Assembly: GCF_028389875.1 (NCBI RefSeq) | Contig: NC_084668.1 | Span: forward strand, 20,761,493 to 20,825,492 | Reading direction: 5' to 3' | Source: Rhea pennata | Lineage: Eukaryota; Chordata; Aves; Rheiformes; Rheidae | DNA: 64,000 nucleotides | Part shown: in pieces, positions 35,941 through 62,154 of the stretch | Position numbering within the stretch: the first letter of the stretch is position 1 | How the letters are laid out: every line of letters begins with the position of its first letter | Notes under the pieces: model-generated | The model's input: only the letters and a program-made list of their open reading frames with translations | Databases searched by the model: none | Told to the model about the DNA's origin: nothing | Made by a program: the position numbers and the translations under genes

Positions 35941-37590
35941 TAATCAGATATTGTGAAATTAACCAAAGACAGGCTCTTGCCCACATTTTGTTTTTAAATT
36001 ACCATCCATTCATTAACTAAATCCTAAAGGTAAATTACCATTGATCTTTAATGAGATATTTACTATAGAGCATAGACTACAGTTCATCAAGACAAATCAA
36101 ATTTGAAATTAGTCCCCAACCCTTCATTTTATTCTTAACTTTTTATTTGATCATGCAGCAATTTTTGTATTCCTCTTTAAAAAAGTGAGACCTCTTCCTG
36201 TCTCTACCTCTTCTTACAGGATAGTACTTAAAGAAAATACTGTTTTCCTTACTAGCTGCATCTAACTAGGCTTCATCTTACTCCATTTTTCCACTCTTAC
36301 GTGCATCTTTCCTTAAGGTTTAGATCGTTAAAGCATTTGTTATTAAGCAATGCTGGCTGCTCTTACACTTTTTTCCCTCCTATCTAAATAGATACTACAG
36401 ATGTTCAATGCAATTCCTTTGACAGGCTGCCAAATTGAAATGCCTTTTTACCTTCGACATTTCCCATAGCAATGGCATAGATTACACTAAATCTTCTCAT
36501 TTTCTTTATTTTGCTGCTTCCTTCCCTTTGTGGAAGTGTGATTCTTATTTCATAGTCATGTTCCCCACATATCACAAAATACACAATTTTGAAGTTTATT
36601 TAAATCTCTACAATTCACATCACCCAGTTAAGTCTTCTCCAATCAAACTACAGAATTTTATTATAAAATGGAGTTTACCTGCACATACATACCCTGAAGT
36701 AGATATTTCTAAATAACACTACATTTCTGTTTCTTAGGAGGATATTTGTTGGGCTGAAGAGATACCTTCATTAAAGAAGGTCAGGAAATGGGCACAATTG
36801 CAATAAAAGAACAAGTGAAGGATGTTTGACAACTGCGTATATAGTTAAAAATATATATGTCTTCAGGTATTTCAAGTTCCTAATCCAAGGAAGGCTTTAA
36901 GGAAGGGAGCCACAGCTCTACTTGCTCTATTAAAGTATACTTCTGATACCTACAAGAATAAAATAATTAATTAAAAAAGTCAGCAAAACAGTTAGGAGGG
37001 CAAAACTTTCACTTTGACTGATAAGCTGTCCTTTGGAAAAGAGAAAACAACAATAAAAAGTTAAAACATGAATGTTCTCACAAGAAATTACGTACAGATG
37101 AAGCTAGAAACCTGTCAGGTAAACACTGCACAAATCACTACAGACCACAGAAAGAAAAGTGGTGTTAGCAGATATGTGCAAATTAAAAAAACAAACAGAA
37201 AAAAAAAAAAAAAAACTTGAAAAATGTGTTAATGTTAAGCAGCTCAGGAAATCTGTTAAAATATAATTTTGTCCAAAAATTAAAAGTTCATGAAATTATA
37301 AGAAAAGCTATACAAGAAGTTTTAGTTGAATAAAAGGAGATTAGGATCAGGATGAGCAGATTTTCCATTAAATGAATTATATATAAATAATATATTTCAA
37401 GAAGCAGAAACTCTTCCACAACAAGAGGATTGACCTGACAGAAGCTGAGCACAATGTGATCCATTTGGTTTTAGTATGAAGGTCAAACATTTTTTTTTTT
37501 GAAGTGAGAGAAGTTAAAAAATATTGGGAAAGGTTCACTGAGGAAAATAAATGATGAAAAAAAATCAAAGTCAGGTAATTCAGCATTTTC

Positions 37591-37639
<49 letters not shown>

Positions 37640-38072
37640 TGTGTATATATATAAATAACATATATATATAATCTTAGTTTTCAGACAGTATACAAGAATT
37701 TCTCCTAACTCTACAGAAAAAAACCTACCCTTCCTCAGAAGCCCTTACAATATGTGGAAAAACTACATATATTTAGTCCCCCAGACAACAGAGGACTATA
37801 ACATCCATAAATCAGTGGTTAACATAGATCATGGAAAGGCTGTAAACAATATTCTTAATTGTGAGACACTGAAACATTCTTTGGTATAAGTCTCCTAAGG
37901 GATCTCTGATGACACATTTTATATCCAACTTCAAATAAGGGGGGGGGAAACTGTTTAAACACTTTACATTTAAACTTTGCATCATTTAAAAAATGTAGTA
38001 TACATATACAGTCACAGTTTAGAACATATCTGTTATTTTAATAAAAGCCTCCTAGTCTATAAATAGCAAATC
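35941..38072 (-). other. GALNT3 3' UTR and spacer before the candidate gene
   Basis: No coding sequence was seen. Contains a TG/TA microsatellite (37591-37671) and - strand ATTAAA (38037-38042) and AATAAA motifs (for example 36656-36661, 36595-36600) that could end the GALNT3 transcript. Which one is used cannot be decided by eye. Confidence 0.5.
37591..37671. repeat. (TG)n/(TA)n microsatellite
   Basis: About 20 TG units followed by TA units. Confidence 0.95.
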
Positions 38073-50191
<12,119 letters not shown>

Positions 50192-50284
50192 GCTAGTTTT
50201 AAAAGTTTATCCCAAGAAAAATGTTTCTGTGAATGATGTTCTTTAATACTGATTAGGTCACAGAATTTCTTGAAGTTTTAACAC

Positions 50285-53200
50285 CTGCAAATTGAAATAA
50301 AGAAATACTAATTTAGACATCTAATATATACAACAATGTAAAACCAGAAGTGAATGTCCAGGAATTAATTCACAAGTCAAAAGGGTCAAACATCATATCT
50401 TTATTACTTAAATCTAGGTCAAGCTGATCTCCAAGATATATGTTCCTTCATTTTTTGTTAAACACTTCAAATAGAAGAACCAGAAAGCAATCATACCAAC
50501 AAGAATAAAAAAGAAAAGTTTCTAGACAAAGCTATTACTTTTCTTCCAAATCTTGAAAGCTAAGTTTTTAAAAAATTAGAGAAAAATCTTGTTTTGGTCT
50601 TCCACAGAGAATTCCCGTTCAACAATGGACTAGAAAGAAACCAGATGGGATCAATATGGTAGGTTCTATGTATAAAGAGCCACATCAAACGTGAACTGTA
50701 AAGGGCAAGACTTCTCAAATCAATCCACTCAATCTCGTTTCACCAATTTTGAAATTTTCAATAATTTTAAGAATATTTCAATTTCAAGATTGAACTTAAG
50801 TAATCAAATTTCTGAATAGGAAATTTTTAGATTCATTTAGTGATCTAGGATACATGTTCAATGCAGACTTCATACAGGTAATCTGAAACAGGTTAATTTA
50901 GTTTGAGCAACTAGTAGCTATTTCCTACTTTTATTCATTTGCCACATTCTCTGGCACGTGCTGTTGTAACTCCTCCAGAGGAGCATATCAAAGAGTTCTC
51001 TTCAGGAAATGTGCACTGTATTTTTCCACAGACAAGCAAAAACTCAGTGGCTTTGAAAGATAGGGAACTGTGAAAAACATTTGAGGACTACCAGCATCCA
51101 AGTGCCTGAATTAACTTCTCACTGCAAAACTGGCAGTTCATGAGACACGGAAAAAATGGCAACCAGCCTGAATTTAAAGCAGCAATTTATTTTTGTATAA
51201 ATTGAATGTATGTGAACTGAGAAAAGAAATGAGCAGCATCCAGGTAAAAGCCATAGTTAATTCCCACTTGCTAACTACTGAGTGTACAGAATTGCAGAAA
51301 GCTACTTTTCTATTTCATCCTTTAAATAGATATAGACTCCTCATTTGTTAATTGGAATAATATATACTCAGAAAGATATACAAGTTATAGAAAAAAATAA
51401 CTCACTTGCTTTCCTTCGACAATTTGTGAAATGAACTAAGCATCAGGACTTGTTCATATTATACTTTATTTTAAAACTTATGCCAGTTTTCTAATACAAT
51501 CCAAAATTCAACATCATAGTAGTTTTACCATAGATCTGCTTGTGTAAGTATGAAGGGAGAAGAACTATTTCTAAATTCATCATGGCACAGCCATAAGATA
51601 ACAAAAGGTATCAGAAATACCCTTCACAAGGCTTGCAAGATTTCCAAGAAAACCCATTAAAAAAATCCCAAGCAGCTTCAGCCTCACACATTTCTCCACA
51701 CTTCAGTGCTGAAGGCTTTGCACTACAATATTGACGTCTCTGTACAGCATGACTGAGAACAGAAATGACTTCTTTTCCTGGGGAAAAAACTGTAATTAAC
51801 TTACGAAACTGCCTGATGAAAAACTGTCTTGCTTTATTACAATGTAAAGCATTAAGACTATTTACAAGTTCAGCATCCAGCAAGAAGACTGTAACTTATA
51901 AAACTATCATTGCTAGATCTGCAAAGCCTCAGCTGTCTACAGCCTCTGCAACCTGTTTACCATGAATGTTTTCTAAAGCACTGATAAGCAATATAGAATA
52001 TATCTTCCTCAAATATGAAAAGAAACATCATTTTCACATTCGAGAGGTGTAATATTATACGACAGATATGGGAATTTCTTTCTCACACCAAGCAGTCACG
52101 AGCCACATTCAGACAAACATCTGGCCGGGGGAAGAGCGGGGGGCAGCAGGGTCGTTTCCAAACATAATTGCCCTCAAATTTCTTTTGTGTTACTAAACAA
52201 GCAACAATTCTCTCCAACCTCCTCCTCTGGGCCTCTTGCTCTTGGAAAAGGGATGCTATGTTTGTCCACAACAAGAGAACAGTTATGTTTTAATAAACAT
52301 TAGGGTTAAGAGATACATGATGAAAAGAGAGGTTAAAGTTAATTCTGGATATTAACACTGACTGTTAGACACTGAAATTATCCTTCTGTTTGAGGACTTT
52401 ATCAGCACTTGAGTCAAATACTTAAGACTCTTTTTGATTTAGTGAGCTTGCAGAATATTGCTCCAAAACAGCAGAAAATTTACATGATATGGCTATTTAT
52501 CTCCTATCTGCTTTAGTACCTGAAAAAAATCTTTAACTACTTTATCAATTACTGTTAGAGAGTTAAGTCTCAGTTGTTAGATCTCCATTGCCCATCTTTA
52601 ACTTTTCAATGTAGCAATATTTACTTACACTAAGCTCACTGCCTCATCAGACTTTTTTTCCCCATTTTATATATATTACATGAAATTTGGCTTCATGTTT
52701 CCAGAAACAAGAGAAAAATGAACTAGATAATACCAAAGATTTCTTCTATAGATTTTAACACACACTTTAAATAAATAAAATCTTTTGAAGCTTTGATTTG
52801 GAGATTTGATTTGAATCAAAGCTGATTGCTTTGATGGTTACTCAATGACTTACTTTTCCCAAAACATTTAAAGTGCATTTGTACACTTTACTGAAAACGT
52901 GAACAAACTAAATTAGTGATAGGGATAATTTAGTGTTAATTAGTGATACTTTTATTTGGGAATATTTCCTGTACAAATTGAGCATGTACAAATCCTTAGG
53001 ACACTCATGATCAGTACAAAATAATATTCAAGATACTTGTAAATCAAAATAGCCAAAATCTAAAATCTATCCAGAATATTTCTTAGGCTTCCAGTGTGTT
53101 ACATGCGTCTTTCTTCAGACAAGTTGTTCAAGGCTATAGTAAGCAGACTTAATGAGCAACCAAGAATATATAGCAATTCAAGCAGCATTTTGTTTCCTTC

Positions 53201-56200
53201 ATAACTACATTTGCTTTGACTTCTCTCTGACACCACATCTCCTTGTATTGGAGACTTCTGTCCCAGCCACTCAGGATGACTGCCACATGTTGCTGTAATG
53301 CACAGGTGAAATGTGTCTATCCCCAAAAAGGAACAGACAACTCACTTAAGTGGGTTGCACAGGCAGAGCAACACAACAACTTACTCTTTCTATGTGGATT
53401 CCTAGCATTCCAGCAGCACACATGGCAGCATGCTACAAACAGAAATAAACACAAGCGATGCCTCATAGAGCAAAGCAGAAAGGCATAGCCTTGGGATAAC
53501 ATATACAGCAGAAGTGACGTGGACAAGCATGGGCTTGTTTGCCACGAATATACAGCAAACTCTTCGATACAGACAAATCCTGAATGTAATTTTATTGACA
53601 AAATATTTTACAGGTATGCTGCATATAATAAGAGGAGAGCTATTTGTCTTACAAAATAATATCAGCTTCCAGAGCACAGACTATATTGTCAAAAGAATTT
53701 CTATCAAGAAAGCTGCATCTTCCTTAGGGATTTTGCCAGGGTAATTTTGTAGTCAGAAGTTCAATCTTTATTCCACACAAACTCCTCACACATTTTTATG
53801 GCATAGCAACGTCAGTAAGCACAGACCAAGCTACTGTTCCATCGTCCAGGACACATTCAAGAAATATGTGGCGTGATTAAATTCCCTGAGGTTACTGTTT
53901 AGTTAAGTATTTCATCTTCCGTTCAAGTAGTGTTATTTTCACAGATAGTATTATTTTTATAGAACTTTGAAATAATTAGCCCTGAACATCAGCAGTTTGA
54001 TTCTAGGGGAAGGTTTTTGGAATAAAATAATGAGGAAACTAACATGCACTATAAAAGTCTTCTAAAAAGTGACAAAAAGCAGCTGCCATGCTACTTCTAA
54101 ACCACATCACATGGGCAGTGTGTGAATTCAAAACCCACTGTACGTTACATTTTGCCACCCACTAACTCTGATGTCAGACTGTCTGTAAAAACTCTTCATT
54201 TACAAGAAATCCTCATTCTGGTAGCCAATACACAGACAGTTTTGACTTTTTGTTAGTTAGCTTGAACAACACTATAAATACTCTTTAAAAAAAAATTAAA
54301 AAATCCAAAATAATCCAAAGCAGTGGTAGATCTTAAGTTACAGGGATTTTTTTTCCCTCAGCTTCTCTATTTTCAGCCTTTAATTTACTTACTGATACTT
54401 CTGCTTTAATCAGCAGAAACTCTTTTAGACTCTCCTCATAAGGAAAAATTTCTTGGTGTTACTGTTAACAATATCAAATATTAAAATTGTTAACAATGTC
54501 AAATTTCATACAGGTCTAGGTGAACATGAAATAGCAAGGCACTCCAAACAATTAAGAACATTAAAAAGCACTTCGAAATTGGGACGGGGGTGGGGGGAAG
54601 AGGAGGAGAGAACAGAGTTGCTTAAGATTATCAAACAACGCTACTTTTTTTAGGAGATATTTAGCATTTGGTTTAAAGAAATGAACAAGTAACAAAATGA
54701 AGCATGAGGAAGTTACAGATCAAGGCTTCATACAAAAGAAGAAACAGAATCAGTCAGCCAGTTTCTATCTCTTCACTTGCAACAAAAGATACCATGCCTA
54801 TCTGCCCTGCTAAGAACTCCTACTGAACACACTCCTAGTTAGGGCACACAAGCCTAAAGGAAATCCATATTCACAGACCCGTGATGCTATTCCTCTAGGG
54901 ACATTCTTTGAAGCTCAGCCAGTGGAAATTTAGTTCTACTCCTGAAAAGAGGAAGCTGTAAGAGGAATACTGACTGCATTCAGTTCCTGAGCTGTAGTTT
55001 TAGAAACTCTAAGGGCATGGACTATTCTAGCAAAGACTGGAAGGAATCTGTCCCAGTGATCACTAGTGAAAAATCAGGAGACATAACTGGCTGATAACAC
55101 CCTGAGTTGAAGAAATTCAGATCAGCAGCAGTAGTCAGGAATACCTAGGTGTATTCCAACTTTGTAAACTGTTTTCTTCAGCAATTTACTGGAGAGAGAA
55201 AAAAAAAAGGAAAGAAAAAAAAGAGAAAGAAAATCAAACAAACAAACACCCTCTCCCCAAGCCCATACCCTCTTCTATGTCTTCTAATGGAAGCATTTCT
55301 AAAAACTCTTCCCCAATAAGCATTGCTACTATTTCTCTACAACTAAGCACTATACAGAATGGGCAGAGACTGAAAGAAAGCTCCTCATGAAAAGAAATTA
55401 GTATATTAAAAGCAAACAGCAACTGTGTAATTGCAATAAAATTTATGGCTTATTTTTACAGCCTTGGAACTACAAACTTGCATCAAATTTGAGTTAAATT
55501 TAAATTTCACGCAACACTGCAGCTTCCTATTTTCTTGACCAGTTTGGTTTGGGCATCTGATAAAATAATTTTAGACTGCCCTTAAAAGCGCCACGATAAC
55601 AAGTGCCGTATCAGCTGTAGAGTGCTGTTTTAACTTAGATGGATTAGTGCCTGATTTTTATTTAAGCGTCAGGAAATAATCCCTGGATAAAATTTGTTTT
55701 TGTTTTCCTGTCTGTGCCCCAGGACCTAAATTAATCTTGCCAGAATTAAGGTGTTTTCTTTTTTCTCCTGTCCACATTCAATTTGTTCTTTTCCAGCTAT
55801 ATATTGCTGCTAAATAATCTTATCTAATAGACAATGAGTAGTCACTTAACTATCAAATTTCATTACTAAGTCATTTTGTGAGCATGATTTCTGTGTATAA
55901 GCAGGACTTGCATCTGTGACGTGATATCAGCAAAACTTTAGAAGGTTCTGATCTGGAGAGAATGCTAGGACAGTTTGGCAAGAGAATAAAACGTGTTTTA
56001 CACAAGCAGACAAAATACAGCACTTCACAGTATAGCAACTTGAGACACTTTCAAATCTCCAAGAAGATAAGCACAGGAACAACCAGATTAGGAGGATGAA
56101 CGCATCAGTGCTGGCAGACACCTGATCAGCAATTCATGTTACGAACATGACTCTCTGATCTGATTTTGAGGAAAGAGGAAGCCCTGCACTAAATAGCAGC

Positions 56201-56877
56201 TCAGGACTGACAGACCAAGGAACACCTTTGTGCAAAGCACAAAGCAATGTCACTAAGCAAAGCAGGCTGCCACCTAGCACAGCAGACTTTCAGAAAGGAC
56301 AGCTATATCCTGTTTCTATTTCAACAGCAGTCAAGAGATCCAGGCTGCTGTTGGTATTGCCCTCAAAGAAGAGGCCAAACTTAAATGCTGACAGCAATTA
56401 CAAGAGGAAGGAAAGCTGTTCATCTACCCCTCCACCAACTGTGCTAAAAATACTAAGTCTGGCTCTCTGTAACTACCTTAATTCTCATTTTGCTATGCTA
56501 TTGAGAAGCCTTGAGTACCAAGCACATGCTAAGTTGTTCAGGCCATTGGGCAAACCCCAAGCTAAAAACAGAAACCACAAGCCATAAATTGGCTGTTCTG
56601 TTGGGCTGAGTCTTTAGCTTCGGCTGTAGGCTCAGCAGAACGGCAAATATAGCTTTATCCAGGACTGAATCGATCGGTATCCCTTTCAATTTTTCAACAG
56701 AAGATGCTATTTTGTAAGAGAAGACTAACACGTAACGTATCACTGATGAACACTAAAAATTCACATTTCCAGTATGCTATTCTCTGTCATATCTATTCTC
56801 CGTGCCATTACAGTTACCTGTGTTAGTTTTAGACTCAGTTCTCCAGAGTCAAGAAAATACTTGGTAAGCACTGTCAC
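50285..56877 (-). other. GALNT3: GALNT3 first intron (5' UTR intron)
   Basis: Joins the CpG-island promoter region to the first coding exon. Uniform AT-rich sequence with no convincing exon on either strand. The 5' end depends on the candidate non-coding exon ending at 56878. Confidence 0.6.
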
Positions 56878-57000
56878 CTGCCAGAGGCAGGTGGCAGAAC
56901 AACGCCCGGGAAACGCCACCGCGCTGTTCCCGGCGCGGCGCCCGCAGGCGGCCGGCACCTCCCTCGGTCAACACCGCGCTCCGGATGCCGCGCCCGGCCC
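56878..57000 (-). other. GALNT3: Candidate non-coding first exon of GALNT3 (5' end uncertain)
   Basis: A close-to-consensus - strand donor CTGGCAG|gtgacagt sits at the edge of the CpG island facing the GALNT3 coding exons. Human GALNT3 also begins with a non-coding exon. The transcription start was not determined; other GT sites exist in the island. Confidence 0.35.
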
Positions 57001-57430
57001 CCCCGGCTGGCAGGCGGCAGCAGCGCCCTTCGCCGCCGCCTCAGGTCCCCCGGGGCGGGGGGAGGGAGCAGGCGGGGCTGGGCCGCCCCCCGCCCCCTGG
57101 ATGGGACCCTCGGCTGAGGCCCGAGGGGGGTGCGAAGGTGGCGGAGGGGGGAGGGGAGGGGAGCGGCCGCGCTGCGCGCGCCGGACCGTTGGCGGGCGGC
57201 GCCGCGGGCTGAGGGGGGGGGGGGAGGGGCGGGGGGCCGCGGGACGGGCCCCGCGGGAGCGGCGCTGCCCGAGGCGGACGGCGCACGGGGCTCCCGAGGG
57301 CACCGGGCTGGTTCCCCCGCTCCCTGCAGCGCTCACCTCGCTCCGGCGGCAGAAAAAGCGAAAGCGCAGCCCGCCGCCCGCCGCCGCCTCCGCCCCGGCG
57401 GGGAGGCCGCCCACGGCGCGGGGAGGCTGC

Positions 57431-57466
57431 GGCCGGGCCGGGCCGGGCCGGGCCGGGCCGGGCCGA
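57431..57466. repeat. (GGGCC)n pentanucleotide repeat
   Basis: Six to seven GGGCC units in the CpG island, ending in GGGCCGAGCC. Confidence 0.95.
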
Positions 57467-57554
57467 GCCGACGGTTTCCGCTCAGCGGCAGCCAGGTGCG
57501 CGCGGGCGGCGGGCGGGGCGCGGCGCGGCGCTGCGCCTGCGCACGGCCCCGCCC

Positions 57555-57570
57555 GCACCTGCCCAGGTGC
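57555..57570. promoter_or_regulatory. Inverted pair of E-boxes
   Basis: GCACCTG-CC-CAGGTGC: two head-to-head CACCTG boxes with a two-base centre. This core is bound by SNAI, ZEB and TCF3/TCF4-type factors in vertebrates; binding here is inferred. Confidence 0.5.
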
Positions 57571-57725
57571 GCGGCAGCGGCGGGCGCGGCCGGGGCCCCG
57601 CCGCCCGCGGGGAGCCACGGCCGGGCCGCGCCGCCGCGCAGGCAGGCGCGGTTCGGGCCCCCAGCCCCGCAGCAGGGCGCGGCGCTTTTTCTTCAAGCAC
57701 CGCGGTGTGGCATCACGCAGAATGG

Positions 57726-60700
57726 GGGTGACCGAGCCCTCCCGGCACACGTTGCTGGAAAACGCAACACAAAACCCATCCGAGGTGAGATCAGAGGCTG
57801 AGGAAAGGATATCACACTGAGCTCCCTTCCTTTCCACTACAGCCTTTCCCTGAGGGAGATATAAAATCACTTTCCTCTAACAGCAGCGTTGGAGGGGTTT
57901 TTCCTTCCACAGCAAACTTTTCTTAATATAGCGCACTTTCTCTTTCTGTCTACTCTCCGATAAAAGCAGCATAATTACAGCCTCAGCACCGTATTTCAAC
58001 ATGGACTTCTTTTAGCATGCTTAACTACAGGTAGCTCAACTTGCTGTGCAAATATACAGCTAGTTGGCAGCAGTTATATTGACTCAACCAAATTTTTATT
58101 ACTAAATTTTATGATGGAATTCTTCCCCAGGAGATCTTTTATGCATCAAGATTTAGACCAAAGTTAAATCACAGTCAGCATGTTATTTCTAGCACATTAA
58201 AATCTATCTTTCTGCCTTTAAAAGTTGAGGCATCTTGGTTATACAATTAAGCTGAATGTTGGCAATGTGTCATGAAATTCAAGTACAGCGAATTTCTAAG
58301 AGGAAGACAGTTTTAAAAGGTGCCTTTTCAGAATAATGTTTACATTATAGTCATATCTACTCCTTAAAAAAAAAAAAATGCTTAAAAGGAAGATGTAGAT
58401 CAGTCTGCTAAATAGCCCAATTGTAGGCATCTTCAAGCACAGTAATGACCATGAGCTAAAACTGAAGAGTGAATGAAGTCAAAAATTGAAGCCACAATTT
58501 TAGCAGAAAGTGATAAACCAGTGATGTTGCTTTAAGCAGCAGCATAGAACAATTCTCTCAATTTTTGTTCTATTAGTCTTTCTATAGGAAAGACTTTCAC
58601 CAATGAGATCTTTGGCATCGACATCTTCAGCGCCAGGATTTTACCCCAGATACCACGACTGCATTGAAATGTGGTTACTTGAGCACTTCCTAAGACAGTT
58701 CTTCCAGAAGTATTTCAACAAGCTTCCCCATAGTACAAACTGTCTCGTATTTCAAAAAGATTTCTTGCTGTAAAGCTACTCAGTTACCTAAGGGCTGAGA
58801 AAATTAAAGCTGAGTTTTTTGAATTATGAGTCTTTTTAAAATTGTTGTAGCCACAAGATGCCTCAAGAAATGGTCAAACTTAGTCCAAAAAAGTAAAAAC
58901 TCTGTAACTTACTTCTTGTGCTTTATTCTTCTATAGGATTCTAGTATAGTTATTTTATCTAATGATAATCTCTAGGCCATTTTCCCAATATTTGTAAAAA
59001 CTTGAAAAGTGGAGAATTAAGGCAAAAATATTTAGTGTAATGTTACCAGAAACCTTTATATATCCTACAAAGATATTCCAGGCATTTGGTACCTGCAGGG
59101 GAAAAGGGGAAAGAGAGGGAAGGATGAGACACCTATAACTTATGTTGCTATGTTGCGAGATGCTTAAATTTCCAGTTCCAGTGAATGAATCAATAGAAAA
59201 CACAGCTTCACTCCCCTCTTTTATTCACCAAAGGCAAAACTGGAAGATGAGTTGCTAAGCAACAACATAAAGACTGCAACTCTTTGAAATTAGCCTTACT
59301 GACTCATTCCACTCAGTCCCAGGAGTCTCTCTCATTCAAAACCATTCATTAAGAGGTGGCAAAAAAATAATAATTAAAAAAAAAATCCCATCACTGCAAG
59401 ACTACCCAAAACATCCATATTAATATAGGAAACTGTAAAAGCAAAAAATAAAAAACAAACTAACATTATCAATTAACTTAGAGAAAATAGAAAGCAAACA
59501 AAGCCATAGCTTTTATAGAGGAAGAAGAAGAAAAAAAAAAAAAAAACCAGCAAGGATAGAAACAGACTGGCTTGTAAAAATCACAAGGGAAATAGAAAAG
59601 CCATCTATTTCTTCTTAGAATTTGGAATTCTTCTCAGAATCAGAATATTAAAGCAAGGTTTTCTCCAAAGGAGTATTTATAGCCCTTTTTTTTAATTGAA
59701 ATCCAAAAAATATGCCTCAATTGCACTCATCTTTTTAAAGTCTCATCCATAAAACACAGGGGCTGGATATGCTCAGAATTGGTAATGGAAATTTAGAAAC
59801 CTTTGTGTTCCATCTGGGAAAATCTCTTTGCTAAAAACTAAGAAAAACTTGAAGTCTCAGTTCAATTTCTATCATCTAATTTTTGTATCATATCAGTGCC
59901 ACGACACAATCTCTTACCCAATTTTAGTTTTTCATTATGAAAACCAAAGAATGAGCAGATGCAGATACACATTAATCTTGCCTCCTTTGAACACATGTAC
60001 TGATATGAAAACACGTATTTTTATTCTCAACTTAAACTAAAAATTATTCCAATGCTACTGAGCAAGCAAAAAGGCACTAATCCTGGGGGTAAGAAGTGCT
60101 GTTTTACTGGAAGCTGCCATGGTATGGTCTGCATACTTAGTCTTTGAGCAGTAGAAAAAATTCACCACAGTTTCTTATGGATTTGTAGCCTACTGACTTC
60201 TACAGTACAAATCCCTTACCGTTTCTCCCAGCCCCAGTACTTTCCTGATCCTTTTACATTTCTCATTCCACCATTATACTACTAGTTTCTTCCCAATCTC
60301 CCCAAAACTTTTGTCTCAGAGCTCTACCATGTTGCTTAACTACCAAGGCACAAACCAGGAAGCTGTGTTGTACCAGCTTCAAAGTTAAGCACATGCCAAT
60401 TGCCAGACAAAAGGGATAAAGACTGCAGCATAAGTTTCAAGGTTCCTTGGGAAGGAAGAGGGGCTTATTTGGGACTTTTTCCAACTCCAATTTTCATACA
60501 AGACCCATAAAATTGTTATACATCTGGCACCTTTAAGTTTCTATTAATTTTATGTTAGCTTACCAATATCTTGACAGCCACTGAAATGTGGAGGCTGGAA
60601 CCGCCGTGCCCTTCCTCCCTGCTTCCAGCATCAGTCCTGAATAAGATTTATGCAAGCTAGGCTATTAAGCTACCCAAGATACAGTACCCAGTTATTGATA

Positions 60701-62076
60701 GTCAAGATCAAATATGATTTTAAACCGGCTCCCTTTTGTACCCTTAAAATTGAGTTGTCATAAAAAAAAAAAAAAAAAAAAAAGAAATGAAAATGACTTT
60801 CACACAATGCCAAATGTCAACATAAAAAATTAAAATTACCTAAGGAGAAAAGTGAAATTGGTTATTTTAAGAAAATAATTGCTAGTTTTAAGAATTCTTT
60901 TCATACCAAAACCTGATTTTTCCAAATACATAACAATGTGTTGATTGAGTATTAAATACAGTAACATAAGTGTTTGAAGTTTGTTTTCCAAAAACATGAC
61001 AAAAAGACCTGATCCTTCTCTTTCATCTTATTTATGACATGCTATGGCTCCCTTGTGGATCCACAAGTGTATTGTGTACATAAGACAGGATCATAACCCC
61101 TGTAATTAAAACGGTTTCTCCAGAAAGATGTTTTATATAAGCTAAGAAAGAGACTAGTAATAGTTTCTGCACATACAACTCCATTGTCTACAAATGTTCA
61201 AAGTCTAAAAAGCCTCAAAATGAAAAGTAATATACATTTCTTCTAATGGAAATCTGACAAATAAGTGACTGATGGACAATATGATTAGGAAATAACTGCT
61301 GTGCAAAAAAGCTTAGAGAATCTTTAAAAGGCTTTACTGAAAGTTTACAAGAGAATTTTAACACTAGGTTTTCTTTAAAAAAGTAGGTTTGAGACAACGA
61401 TTACTGATTTTAACATTAAAAAAAATAAAGCATCCTTAAAAATATGTTAAAAAAACCCACTACACACACACACAATTTGGAAATATACTCGAAGTAATAA
61501 TATAAAGATCACATTGTTATTCCAAATAAATGATTTGCTAGGATGGAAATTCAGCATCTTAATAAATGAAGACAGAGAATCTACACTAATGCCCTAACTG
61601 TGGGTGAATTATTTTGTCTAAAATACATTTAGGCAGTATTCTGTAGAGATGTTCATGGCTTTCACATTTGTTATTTTTAGTTTTGGATGACATATTACCT
61701 CTGCCACTTGTAAGAGTATTACAGATCTCGTTATTTGTGCATAAATATACTATCTATTGAAACATCAAAAATATCCACAATTGTCATCTAGATTCCTAAC
61801 TTCAAAAATTATAATGAACATACTTTTTGATATTAATATAGTAAATCCTTGTGTATAAAAAGACTCCTTTGCTGAATAAAAAACAAATAAAATTCCTCTC
61901 AGGGCTGCAGATTTTTTCTTTCTTGAAAATAATCTAGATCTCTAATACAATTTAAATTCTTCATATTTCCAACTCTCTTGTGCTAATATGCCTTTTGTCA
62001 CTACAGTATCTAATTCATAATCTCCAAAGTCAGATTAAACACATACACACAAATCAGTGAGCCACACGAACAAAAT
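57726..62076. other. Spacer between GALNT3 promoter and TTC21B 3' end; includes TTC21B 3' UTR
   Basis: AT-rich, no exon recognised on either strand. Poly-A tracts occur near 59525-59545 and 60760-60783. The part just below 62077 is the TTC21B 3' UTR; its end was not placed. Confidence 0.6.
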
Positions 62077-62154
62077 TCAATTTCTTAATGATGCACGGGC
62101 CTTGTCAAGTATTTCCTTTCTGATCTTTGGATAGTTTGGGTGTGCTTCAAGGAT
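62077..62154 (-). CDS. TTC21B: TTC21B terminal coding exon
   Basis: Acceptor tttgtcttttgacag. 25 codons, [18 protein letters not shown] then ARASLRN, TGA. Confidence 0.95.
   Translation of the reverse strand: MLEAHPNYPKIRKEILDKARASLRN

Larger units (their letters stand above)
56885..57725 (-). promoter_or_regulatory. GALNT3: CpG island, probable GALNT3 promoter
   Basis: About 840 bases of very high GC with dense CpG in otherwise AT-rich DNA; no TATA box. It is the only CpG island in the window and lies upstream of the GALNT3 5' UTR. It contains GC boxes (GGGGCGGGG), a (GGGCC)n run at 57431-57466, and five CACCTG/CAGGTG E-boxes in or beside it (56875, 56888, 57493, 57556, 57564). Divergent transcription to the right is possible but unsupported. 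The long open frames across the island on both strands are a GC artefact. Confidence 0.85.

Noticed and set aside
56774-57820. 348-codon + frame and 300-codon - frame across the GC-rich region
   Set aside because: CpG-island artefact: stop codons are rare at this GC, translations are Ala/Gly/Pro/Arg-rich without domains, and several frames are open on both strands at once.
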